A stretch of DNA of 64,000 nt, from the NCBI GenBank assembly GCA_964356195.1, contig CAYHGP010000001.1:77826-141825 (forward strand). The letters run 5' to 3'. Shown here one piece after another: positions 55,888-63,647 of this stretch; the stretch's first letter is position 1, and each line of letters opens with the position of its first letter. Below the pieces are notes generated by a model. The model made no database searches, was not told the origin of the DNA, and was given only the letters and a program-made list of their open reading frames with translations. This DNA comes from 2-02-FULL-48-14 sp964356195 (GTDB lineage Bacteria > Patescibacteriota > Gracilibacteria > UBA1369 > 2-02-FULL-48-14). Made by a program: the position numbers and the translations under genes.

Positions 55888-56682
55888 CTAAATCTTATCC
55901 CCGCCGTGTTCTTTGATCACTCGAAGCATATCGGAGTGAAGGAGGCCGTTGGTGGCCAGGATGTTTTTAAGTTTTGGGCTGAAGCTGCTGCCGTCCATGT
56001 TGGTGACGGTGCCTCCCGCTTCTTCTACGATTATTTTTCCGGCGGCTACGTCCCACGCTTCCAGGTCGTATTCCCAGAATCCATCGAAACGACCCGCGGC
56101 GACGAAGCACAGATCCGTAGCGGCGGAACCCAGGCGGCGAACCCCTTGGCTTGGTTTGTAGAATGCATCAAAAAGAGCGATATTTTTTTTGTAACGGTCG
56201 GTTCTGGCATAAGGGAAGCCGGTCGCCAGGAGACCCTCCTGGAATTTTCCGATTTTGGACACGTGAATTCGCTTGTTGTTCAGGTAGGCGCCGCGCCCCT
56301 CTTGCGCCCAGAAAGTTTCCTTGAGAGCGGGGATTTCTACCACCCCAATAATAGGCTTTCCCTTGTGAACAATGGCAATTGAAATGGCAAAAATAGGAAG
56401 TCCATGGGCGAAGTTTGTGGTGCCGTCGATTGGGTCCACAATCCATTTGTACTCGCCGTCGCGATCAATAGCCCCGCTTTCTTCGGTTAAAACCGAATGA
56501 TCAGGGAAGTGACTTTTAATTGTTTTTAAGATCAGTTGCTCACAAGCGGTGTCCGCCTCTGTGATCAAGTCGATGGGGCTGCTTTTGGTGGAAATTTTGA
56601 AGCCTTTTTTCTGGAATTCAAGAGCCATTCTTCCCGCGTCGTTGGCGAGTTTTTTAGCAATCTGCAGCAAATGGATAGGCAT
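55888..56682 (-). CDS. suhB: Inositol monophosphatase-family phosphatase
   Basis: The 264-residue protein is a Mg2+-dependent, Li+-type sugar-phosphate phosphatase. Signatures are EADTACEQLI, LTEESGA, the metal motif WIVDPIDGTTNFAHG and EYDLEAWDVAAG. Substrates in the family include inositol phosphate, fructose bisphosphate and 3'-phosphoadenosine phosphate; the choice cannot be made here. ATG at 56682 preferred over a TTG 9 nt upstream. Confidence 0.9.
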   Translation of the reverse strand: MPIHLLQIAKKLANDAGRMALEFQKKGFKISTKSSPIDLITEADTACEQLILKTIKSHFPDHSVLTEESGAIDRDGEYKWIVDPIDGTTNFAHGLPIFAISIAIVHKGKPIIGVVEIPALKETFWAQEGRGAYLNNKRIHVSKIGKFQEGLLATGFPYARTDRYKKNIALFDAFYKPSQGVRRLGSAATDLCFVAAGRFDGFWEYDLEAWDVAAGKIIVEEAGGTVTNMDGSSFSPKLKNILATNGLLHSDMLRVIKEHGGDKI

Positions 56683-56714
56683 GGAGTCCAAAGTCGGCGT
56701 TTTTAAGCGTTTGC

Positions 56715-56743
56715 ATCATACCCTGAAAAATGGCTTTAGTCAG
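56715..56743 (-). promoter_or_regulatory. suhB promoter candidate
   Basis: On the minus strand CTGACT (56743-56738), 17 nt, TATGAT (56720-56715). It is back-to-back with the plus-strand promoter at 56753. Confidence 0.4.
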
Positions 56744-56752
56744 CGGAAAAAC

Positions 56753-56780
56753 TTGACTTATGGTGAAAAAATGTTATGCT
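56753..56780 (+). promoter_or_regulatory. Promoter of the small two-gene unit
   Basis: TTGACT (56753-56758), 16 nt, TATGCT (56775-56780). The leader to the ATG at 56801 is about 13 nt. Confidence 0.65.
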
Positions 56781-56800
56781 CAAAGCCTTCAATACGAATT

Positions 56801-56938
56801 ATGAAGCTTCTCCTTCAACAGATTTACAGTTTTCTCCTTGCTGAGCAGCTCCAGCTGAAACTTTCACCCGCGTCTGAACAACGTATGGGAGTTTTGATGT
56901 CTTCGGAGAGAAGGCATCGGTCACTCAAATCTTTTTAA
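56801..56938 (+). CDS. Very small hypothetical protein
   Basis: The 45-residue protein starts MKLLLQQIYSFLLAEQLQLK, with one amphipathic helix and a basic C-terminus. A good promoter ends 20 nt upstream, and the next gene follows after 11 nt, which supports translation. No homologue recognised. Confidence 0.45.
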   Translation: MKLLLQQIYSFLLAEQLQLKLSPASEQRMGVLMSSERRHRSLKSF

Positions 56939-56949
56939 GATAAGTTTTT

Positions 56950-57414
56950 ATGGCGGGAAGTAATATTCACGTCTTATCAGTGCCTTCGATGGGTCCCAAA
57001 GCACTTAAAGTGCGCGCGGGGCTTCTTTTAGATATGAAAGAGGGGATTGATGTTATTGGGGCCAGAAACGCATTTGCTTTTATTCAAGCCTTAGCGAGGA
57101 GGGGAGTGCTGCGTTTAGTTATTCCTGGTATTGATCCTGACTTATTTCGCTACCCGGAGCATATTCCTGATAAGGTGCTTGATCTTCCAACCGTTCCGAT
57201 TTCGAGGCTTCATTCTCCCGGTGGTTCAAATCCACTCGAACTTGTCACTCTTGAACCGGTTCAGGAAGATTTGTCTGTGCCTCATATGGAGCATGATACC
57301 TTTGCCTTTAGAGTCGAAAAAGCTCATTGCAAGCTTCAAGAGGGCTGGTCTCTTGCCAGGGGGCGCCAAGACTTGAGTTCTTTTTATGGCTGGGTTTTTG
57401 TTAACAGTTATTAG
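56950..57414 (+). CDS. Hypothetical protein
   Basis: The 154-residue soluble protein has alternating strands and helices (IHVLSVPSMGPKALKVRAGL, FIQALARRGVLRLVIPGIDP) that suggest an alpha/beta fold. No motif is recognised. It is co-transcribed with the 45-residue gene upstream. uvrB has its own promoter starting 6 nt after this gene. Confidence 0.5.
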   Translation: MAGSNIHVLSVPSMGPKALKVRAGLLLDMKEGIDVIGARNAFAFIQALARRGVLRLVIPGIDPDLFRYPEHIPDKVLDLPTVPISRLHSPGGSNPLELVTLEPVQEDLSVPHMEHDTFAFRVEKAHCKLQEGWSLARGRQDLSSFYGWVFVNSY

Positions 57415-57419
57415 CTTTG

Positions 57420-57448
57420 TTGCTCGGAGGAGACTTTTCTGCTAAACT
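57420..57448 (+). promoter_or_regulatory. uvrB promoter
   Basis: TTGCTC (57420-57425), 17 nt, extended -10 TGC-TAAACT (57443-57448). Leader about 17 nt. Confidence 0.6.
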
Positions 57449-57471
57449 CCTTGGGCTCTTTAAGCGAGTGA

Positions 57472-59445
57472 ATGCTACAAAAGAAATTCAAATTGTCGAC
57501 GGAGATGACGCCTAAGGGGGACCAGCCCAAGGCGATTGAAGGTTTGGTGGCGGGACTGAAAAAAGGTCTTCATGACCAGGTTCTTTTGGGGGCCACGGGA
57601 ACCGGAAAAACCTTCACGATTGGAAATGTTATTCAGCAAGTGCAAAGGCCCACTTTGGTGATTGCGCACAACAAGACTTTAGCGGCACAGCTTTGTACCG
57701 AGCTTAAGGACATGTTCCCCGAGAATGCGGTGTGTTACTTCGTTTCTTATTACGACTATTATCAACCGGAGGCTTACTTGCCTCACACCGACACCTTCAT
57801 TGAAAAGGACGCGCAAATCAACGAGGAAATTAATAAATATCGTCACAAAGCTACGGAAAGTTTGCTCACGCGTCGCGATATTATTGTAGTGGCTTCCGTC
57901 TCTTGTATTTACGGGCTGGGTTCTCCGAAAGAATATTTGGATATGCGTATTGAGCTCAAAGTGGGAGATAAAATTCCGCGCGATACTTTGCTTCGTAAAT
58001 TCACGGACCTTCAATATGTTCGAGCTGCCATGGACTTCAAGCAAAGTATGTTCCACGTTTTGGGAGACACTTTGGAGGTTTTTCCACCGGGTGGAGACAC
58101 GGCACTTCGTTTGGAATTCTGGGATGATGAAATCGAAAAAATCAGTGAAGTGGAGCCTTTCACGGGAGAAATTTTGGGGGAACTTGAGGAGGTGACTATT
58201 TTCCCGGCCAAGCACGCGGTGACCACGGAAGCAAAAATCAAAGTGGCCATTGAAGGGATTCGTTTGGAGCTGGAAGACCGCGTGAAACAACTTCAAGCCA
58301 TTGGGAAGGGGCTCGAGGCTGAACGACTTCGAACACGCACCGAATACGACATCGAAATTTTGCTGGAGACGGGTTATTGCACCGGAATTGAAAACTATGT
58401 TCGCTACTTCAATGAAACCGGAGTGGGAGGAAAGCCTGCGACTTTGATGGATTATTTTCCTGAAGATTTTTTGATGGTGATTGATGAGTCACATATGTCT
58501 GTTCCGCAAATCGGGGCCATGCACAACGGAAATTTGTCCCGTAAGCAAACCTTGGTGGAACACGGGTTTCGCTTGCCGTCCGCGTTCGACAATCGACCGC
58601 TCAAGTTCGAGGAGTTTGAAAAATATATGAAGAGTTGTATTTATGTTTCGGCCACGCCTTCCAAATATGAAATGGCTAAAAAAGACAATCTTGTGGAACA
58701 AATTATTCGTCCCACCGGTCTTATTGATCCACAGATTTCCGTGCGCAAAAAGGAAGGGCAAATCGACGATCTTTTGGGCGAAATTATTAAGCGAACGGAA
58801 AAGGGGGACCGTGTTTTGGTGACGACTTTGACCAAACGCAGTTCCGAAGATTTAACCGAGTATTTGACGGATGCGAACATCAAAGTGCGTTACCTTCATT
58901 CTGATATTGAAACGCTGGAGCGTATTGAAATTTTGCGCGATCTTCGTCTTGGAGTATTTGATGTGCTTGTGGGAATCAACTTGCTTCGTGAAGGGCTCGA
59001 CCTTCCGGAAGTTTCGCTCGTTGCGATTTTGGACGCGGATAAAGAAGGATTTTTGCGCAGCACCTCCGCACTCGTTCAAACCATCGGACGTGCGGCTCGT
59101 AATGCGGATGGAACCGTGATTATGTACGCCGATAAAATCACGGCCGGTATGAAAGGGGCGATTGATGAAACTGATCGTCGTCGAGAAATTCAAGTGGCTT
59201 ACAATTTGAAGCACGGTATTACGCCACAGACCATTCGCAAGGCCATTAAGGATATTGAACTGCATCGCAAAGAAGAGGAAGTGAAGCAAGTTCGTCGTTA
59301 TGACTCTAAAAAAGTCCCGAAGGAAGAGCTGTTCCGCCTCATTCAAACTTTGGAAGCTGAAATGGATATGGCGGCTCTCAACATGGAATTTGAGAAGGCA
59401 GCGGTCCTTCGCGATGAGATTGAGGAGATGAGAGGAAGGCTGTAA
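57472..59445 (+). CDS. uvrB: Excinuclease ABC subunit B
   Basis: The 657-residue helicase-like subunit of nucleotide excision repair has Walker A GATGTGKTFT (about 40-49), the DNA-gripping beta-hairpin region YYDYYQPEAYLP (about 92-103), the DESH Walker B box, helicase motifs GINLLREGLDLPEVSL and QTIGRAARN, and the C-terminal UVR motif (about 618-655). Length is typical. uvrA and uvrC are not in the window. Confidence 0.97.
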   Translation: MLQKKFKLSTEMTPKGDQPKAIEGLVAGLKKGLHDQVLLGATGTGKTFTIGNVIQQVQRPTLVIAHNKTLAAQLCTELKDMFPENAVCYFVSYYDYYQPEAYLPHTDTFIEKDAQINEEINKYRHKATESLLTRRDIIVVASVSCIYGLGSPKEYLDMRIELKVGDKIPRDTLLRKFTDLQYVRAAMDFKQSMFHVLGDTLEVFPPGGDTALRLEFWDDEIEKISEVEPFTGEILGELEEVTIFPAKHAVTTEAKIKVAIEGIRLELEDRVKQLQAIGKGLEAERLRTRTEYDIEILLETGYCTGIENYVRYFNETGVGGKPATLMDYFPEDFLMVIDESHMSVPQIGAMHNGNLSRKQTLVEHGFRLPSAFDNRPLKFEEFEKYMKSCIYVSATPSKYEMAKKDNLVEQIIRPTGLIDPQISVRKKEGQIDDLLGEIIKRTEKGDRVLVTTLTKRSSEDLTEYLTDANIKVRYLHSDIETLERIEILRDLRLGVFDVLVGINLLREGLDLPEVSLVAILDADKEGFLRSTSALVQTIGRAARNADGTVIMYADKITAGMKGAIDETDRRREIQVAYNLKHGITPQTIRKAIKDIELHRKEEEVKQVRRYDSKKVPKEELFRLIQTLEAEMDMAALNMEFEKAAVLRDEIEEMRGRL

Positions 59446-59490
59446 AAATTGCCGTGCTTTTGCTCGAAAGTCAGAGTTTCTCTAAGCCCC

Positions 59491-59518
59491 TTGATTTTTA
59501 TTTGAAAATGAATACACT
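59491..59518 (+). promoter_or_regulatory. ATP synthase operon promoter
   Basis: TTGATT (59491-59496), 16 nt, TACACT (59513-59518), 24 nt before the first ATG. Confidence 0.6.
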
Positions 59519-59542
59519 ATCGGCGTTCAAGATTTAGCTTAT

Positions 59543-59815
59543 ATGAGCCAAATTCACGTTATGACTAGCAGCAAAGATTCCCAAAGGTCCATTATGGCTC
59601 GTGCGTTTCGGCACTATACCGAGATCACTTCGCGAGTTTTGGCGGCTACGGTGGGAACTATTGCTGTTCTCGGTGTGCCTACTTATTTTTTGGACAAATG
59701 GCTCGGTACTTTCCCGCTGATTTTTGGAATTGCACTTGTCCTTTCTTTACCGATTTCGCAGTTCATGGTCATTAAGATCATGCAACGCTACGTAAAAAAT
59801 AATCCTCAAGACTGA
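59543..59815 (+). CDS. AtpI-like F0F1-associated membrane protein
   Basis: The 90-residue protein has two membrane helices (about 33-50 and 57-76) in the layout of AtpI / AtpZ-type proteins, which help assemble the c-ring or carry Mg2+. The YFLDKWLGTFPLIFGIAL segment is typical of the group. It is the first gene of the atp operon, and its TGA overlaps the atpB ATG by one base. Confidence 0.75.
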   Translation: MSQIHVMTSSKDSQRSIMARAFRHYTEITSRVLAATVGTIAVLGVPTYFLDKWLGTFPLIFGIALVLSLPISQFMVIKIMQRYVKNNPQD

Positions 59816-60669
59816 TGTCGCAAGAAGTTCTTACCATAGAGGGTCTCGAGCAGCCTACGCAGCTTGTTGAAGAGCAAGAAGAAAGTGAAATGCATGTTCA
59901 GCTCGCTACCGAACCTGCTTTTGAAATTGGTGGTTTCACAGTTAGCAATGCCATGACCGCCACGATGTTTACCACGCTTTTAGTCCTTCTTTTTGCCCTG
60001 ACGGTTCGTTGGAAGGCAGGGGTGGTTCCCAGTCGTATGCAGGTCATTTTCGAAGAATTGTTTATGATGTTCTATGTACAGCTTGATGAAGCCGTGGGAG
60101 AGAAACGTGCCCGTCTTATTACGCCGTTGATTGTCACTTTGTTCCTCTTTGTGTTGGTCGCTAACTCCTTCATTTTAATTCCTTTCGTGGGTAGTTTAGT
60201 GACGGAACACGGTCATTTCTTTCGTACGCCTACAACCGATTACAGTTTAACGATTGCGCTCGCTATTATTACGATGGGAGCGGCTCACATTCTCGCTTTT
60301 GTAGCTTCACCGCTTCAACACATCGGAAACTACATTCGTATTAAGCCTTTGTTCCAGGTCCTTAGCGGAAAGAGGCCCGTGTCCGAACTCTTCAATGCCG
60401 GCATCGAAATTTTTCTTGGATTACTCGAAATTTTGGGAGATTTTATTAAGGTCATCTCGCTCGGTACCCGTCTGTTTGGAAACTTGCTGGCCGGGGAAGT
60501 GGTGATTCTTGTGATTAGCGGACTCATGTTTGCGACGCAATTTCTGGTGCCCATCCCTTTTATTATTCTTGCACTGTTTGCAGGGCTCATTCAGGCCTTT
60601 GTATTTGCGCTTTTGTCCACGATCTTTATTTCCAATAACATGATTCATGCGACTTCGCATGATCATTAA
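59815..60669 (+). CDS. atpB: ATP synthase F0 subunit a
   Basis: The 284-residue stator subunit forms the ion half-channels beside the c-ring. It has several membrane helices and the essential Arg in SLGTRLFGNLLAGEV (about residue 215). An acidic N-terminal extension (about 1-30) is unusual. It is translationally coupled to the AtpI-like gene. Confidence 0.95.
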   Translation: MSQEVLTIEGLEQPTQLVEEQEESEMHVQLATEPAFEIGGFTVSNAMTATMFTTLLVLLFALTVRWKAGVVPSRMQVIFEELFMMFYVQLDEAVGEKRARLITPLIVTLFLFVLVANSFILIPFVGSLVTEHGHFFRTPTTDYSLTIALAIITMGAAHILAFVASPLQHIGNYIRIKPLFQVLSGKRPVSELFNAGIEIFLGLLEILGDFIKVISLGTRLFGNLLAGEVVILVISGLMFATQFLVPIPFIILALFAGLIQAFVFALLSTIFISNNMIHATSHDH

Positions 60670-60719
60670 AAATAAAAACTTTAGTTTATTCATCCTACTT
60701 ATTCCCTAACCCAAAACGT

Positions 60720-60950
60720 ATGGATGCTGAAATGATGAAAATGCTCGCTGCCGCTCTCGCAGTTGCAGTTGGAGTGACCGGACCTGCTCTCGGTGAAGCC
60801 CACATCGCAGGAAAAACGATGGAAGCTGTAAGCCGCAACCCAGAAATGGGAGGAAAAATGTTCACCAACATGCTGATCAGCATGGCGTTCGTGGAATCTC
60901 TTGGAGTTTACTCCTTCCTCGTTGCCTTGATCATTATGTTCGTTTTGTAA
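60720..60950 (+). CDS. atpE: ATP synthase F0 subunit c (two-carboxylate type)
   Basis: The 76-residue hairpin forms the rotor ring. Helix 1 has GPALGEAHIAGK, the loop is SRNPE (conserved R-x-PE), and helix 2 carries the ion-binding Glu in FVESLGVYS. The Glu in helix 1 falls where Na+-type c subunits have Gln (GQG) and where the two-carboxylate Na+ ring of Fusobacterium has Glu. Ser after the helix 2 Glu and Tyr five residues later also fit Na+ coordination; the next residue is Leu rather than Thr. Confidence 0.93.
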   Translation: MDAEMMKMLAAALAVAVGVTGPALGEAHIAGKTMEAVSRNPEMGGKMFTNMLISMAFVESLGVYSFLVALIIMFVL

Positions 60951-60960
60951 TTTTTATTTA

Positions 60961-60977
60961 ACTCGGCAAGGCCGAGT
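60961..60977. repeat. Short palindrome, CTCGnC family
   Basis: ACTCGGC-AAG-GCCGAGT in the 44-nt spacer between atpE and atpF. It could tune the relative expression of the c subunit by blocking exonuclease, a common role of hairpins after atpE-like genes (inference). Confidence 0.5.
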
Positions 60978-60994
60978 ATTAACAGCCCCCTATT

Positions 60995-61492
60995 ATGGAA
61001 GGACTATCCAAACTTGGGATTGATCCACTCAGTATTCTGCTTTACTTGCTGAATACGGGGCTGCTTCTTGTCGTTTTAATTTACGTTCTTTATAAGCCGA
61101 TTCTCCGCTACCTCGACGAAAGACGAGATCAAATTCGTCGTAGTGTGGAGGAGGCGCAACTTTTAAAAGTCGAGCTCGATAAAAAGTCCGTTGAAGCCGA
61201 AGAAGCTTCCAAAAAGGCCGAAGAAACGCTCAAGCGCGAAATGGAAAATCTCCGCAAGTTTACGGAGGAAAAACGCGCTGAGCTCATCTCCGACATGGAA
61301 GCGGCTCGCAATGAAATGCTGGCCAAGGCGGATCTTGATATCACTCGTCGAAAAGAAGAAATCCTCAAGGATGCTGAAAAGGCAACCATGGATCTCATTC
61401 AGAAAGTTGTACTCCACATTGTTCAGAATAAAGTTCCTGAAGAAGTGGTGGAAGCCAGCATCAAAGACAGTTGGAAACAATTTAAATCCTAA
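60995..61492 (+). CDS. atpF: ATP synthase F0 subunit b
   Basis: The 165-residue stalk subunit has one N-terminal membrane helix (about 13-35, ending YKPILRYLDERR) and a long Lys/Glu-rich coiled coil (about 40-140). It is two bases upstream of the delta gene. It differs from atpB and atpE in having no overlap with a palindrome-bearing spacer upstream. Confidence 0.93.
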   Translation: MEGLSKLGIDPLSILLYLLNTGLLLVVLIYVLYKPILRYLDERRDQIRRSVEEAQLLKVELDKKSVEAEEASKKAEETLKREMENLRKFTEEKRAELISDMEAARNEMLAKADLDITRRKEEILKDAEKATMDLIQKVVLHIVQNKVPEEVVEASIKDSWKQFKS

Positions 61493-61494
61493 GA

Positions 61495-62130
61495 ATGTTT
61501 AAAGATTTTCTCAGCGCGCTCACTTTGGAAATCCTTCGTTCCTTCAAAAAGGAAGGAGGGTTTGCGGGTCCAAAAGTCTACAAGGATTACTTGGATAGTG
61601 TGAGTGAAGAGGACCTCATGGGTGATCTCCGTTTGATTCTTCAAGTGATCAACGGGACGGACCTTGGCGTCCTCAACTTAAAAGACAGCGGGTTTTTCAA
61701 AACTACGCTCCATTTCTTTGCTGAGAGCTTTGCCTCCAAACTGGATGCCCTTGGAAGCAGTTTTTATCTGCTTCCCTATGAAGAACGCAAGAAAAAGGCA
61801 GAGCAGCTCATTGAAGGCGACTCGCATACCACTGCCGCGCTCCGTGACCTCGTGGTGACCAATTCGTATCAAGAAATCACGGAAGCGATTGAAATGCTTT
61901 CTAAAAATCTTGCCGATGCGGGCACTATAGTGGTTCAAGCTCCGCGAGAAATTGCCCCCGAGCTTAAAAAAGAAATGCGTGAAAAATTTGCGGCGGACTT
62001 TCCGCTCAGTTTTCCAAGCTTTCAAATCAATCGGCAGCTCATCGGTGGATTTCGAGTCTTCATCAACGGGAAATCTCATGACCTCTCTTGGTTCTCTCAA
62101 GTTCAAAAACTCACTTCTTTAAAATCTTAA
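61495..62130 (+). CDS. atpH: ATP synthase delta subunit (divergent N-terminus)
   Basis: The 211-residue protein occupies the atpH position. Its C-terminal part has the OSCP/delta signature (KEMREKFAADFPLSFPSF, QLIGGFRVFINGKSHDLS), which joins F1 to the b stalk. The N-terminal 110 residues do not show the usual six-helix delta pattern that I can recognise, and the protein is about 30 residues longer than normal. Confidence 0.8.
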   Translation: MFKDFLSALTLEILRSFKKEGGFAGPKVYKDYLDSVSEEDLMGDLRLILQVINGTDLGVLNLKDSGFFKTTLHFFAESFASKLDALGSSFYLLPYEERKKKAEQLIEGDSHTTAALRDLVVTNSYQEITEAIEMLSKNLADAGTIVVQAPREIAPELKKEMREKFAADFPLSFPSFQINRQLIGGFRVFINGKSHDLSWFSQVQKLTSLKS

Positions 62131-62136
62131 TTTATT

Positions 62137-63645
62137 ATGGCAAAAGAATCTTTACATCAATTCCTGGCTCAAATTGAGACCGCGCTTACGCAGTCGGAAG
62201 AAGCCAGCGAGGCCGGCGGAAATCACGGAGTTATTCAGTCTTACAAAGACGGAGTAATTTGGATCAAAGGTCTCTCCAATTTGAAAATGAACGAGGTGGT
62301 CAAAATTGAAGGAGTGGACGTGGAAGCTCTTGTGATGAACTTGGAAAAAGACTCTGCCTACGCTCTCGTACTGCAAGCAAATCGTGGAGTTCGTGAAGGA
62401 CTCTTCGTTCGCGCGACCGGACAAGCCATGTCTCTTCCCGTGAGTGAAGAACTCCTCGGACGCGTGGTGGATCCCCTTGGGGCTCCGCTCGATGGACAAG
62501 CTGACGTTAAGGCGGAAAAACGTATGCCGCATGAAGCGGCCGCGCCGTCCGTGATGGTTCGAAAATCCGTGCACCAACCGGTGCAGACCGGAATCGTGGC
62601 CATCGACTCTCTGATTCCTGTGGGACGTGGACAACGTGAACTTATTATTGGAGATCGTCAGACCGGTAAGACGACTATTGCCATTGATACAATCATCAAT
62701 CAAAAAGATCAAAACATGGTTTGTATTTATGTGGCTATTGGGCAACGTGAATCCCGCACCGCACAAGTGATCGAAACTTTGAAACGCCATGGAGCTATGG
62801 ACTACACCATTGTGGTGTCTGCTCCGGCTGCTTCCTCCGCCGTTATGCAATACCTCGCTCCGTACGCCGGATGTGCCGTTGGAGAATATTTTATGGCGAA
62901 AGGGAAAGATGTGCTCGTAATTTACGATGATCTTTCCAAGCACGCTGTGGCTTACCGCGAAATGTCCTTGCTGCTTCGCCGACCTCCCGGACGTGAGGCG
63001 TACCCCGGAGATGTGTTCTACCTCCACTCTCGTTTGCTCGAACGTGCCGCTAAGCTCAACGATGAAAATGGAGGAGGAAGTCTTACCGCTTTGCCGATTA
63101 TTGAAACTCAGGCTGCAGACGTTTCCGCCTACATCCCTACGAACGTGATTTCTATTACGGACGGACAAATTTTCTTGGAACCTCAATTGTTCAACAAAGG
63201 AATTCGTCCCGCTATCAACGTGGGTATCTCTGTTTCCCGTGTAGGAGGATCCGCTCAAACTAAAATCATTAAAAAAGTATCTGGGCCTGTGAAGCTCGAC
63301 CTTGCGCAGTACTATGAACTTGAAGCGTTCTCTCAATTTGCTTCCGAGCTTGATGCTTCCACCAAGGCTCAACTCACTCGTGGGAAACGTGTGGTAGAGG
63401 CTTTGAAACAAGGGGTGAATCAACCGCTTAAACTTTGGCAAGAAGCCTTTGTACTTTACAGTGCGACCAAGGGGTATCTCGACAAAATTGAGGCGGAAGA
63501 AGTGGGCTCAAAAGTGAAGGCTCTTTACGCTCTTGTGGAAAGTAACCATGCAGAGTTGGTGAAGGAAATTGAAACCAAGAAAGAACTCACCCCTGAAATC
63601 GAAAGTGGCATCAAAGCCATTGTTGAAAAATTCTTTAACGCTTAA
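62137..63645 (+). CDS. atpA: ATP synthase F1 subunit alpha
   Basis: The 502-residue non-catalytic nucleotide-binding subunit has Walker A GDRQTGKTTIA (about 170), VIYDDLSKHAVAYREMSLLL, PGREAYPGDVFYLHSRLLER and the arginine-finger region SVSRVGGSAQTK. It starts 6 nt after atpH. Length is typical. Confidence 0.97.
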   Translation: MAKESLHQFLAQIETALTQSEEASEAGGNHGVIQSYKDGVIWIKGLSNLKMNEVVKIEGVDVEALVMNLEKDSAYALVLQANRGVREGLFVRATGQAMSLPVSEELLGRVVDPLGAPLDGQADVKAEKRMPHEAAAPSVMVRKSVHQPVQTGIVAIDSLIPVGRGQRELIIGDRQTGKTTIAIDTIINQKDQNMVCIYVAIGQRESRTAQVIETLKRHGAMDYTIVVSAPAASSAVMQYLAPYAGCAVGEYFMAKGKDVLVIYDDLSKHAVAYREMSLLLRRPPGREAYPGDVFYLHSRLLERAAKLNDENGGGSLTALPIIETQAADVSAYIPTNVISITDGQIFLEPQLFNKGIRPAINVGISVSRVGGSAQTKIIKKVSGPVKLDLAQYYELEAFSQFASELDASTKAQLTRGKRVVEALKQGVNQPLKLWQEAFVLYSATKGYLDKIEAEEVGSKVKALYALVESNHAELVKEIETKKELTPEIESGIKAIVEKFFNA

Positions 63646-63647
63646 AA

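Noticed and set aside
62152..63441. A 429-codon open frame antisense to atpA.
   Set aside because: It lies wholly opposite a highly conserved gene and its translation looks like a reverse-frame shadow (His/Ser/Arg-rich, no domain).
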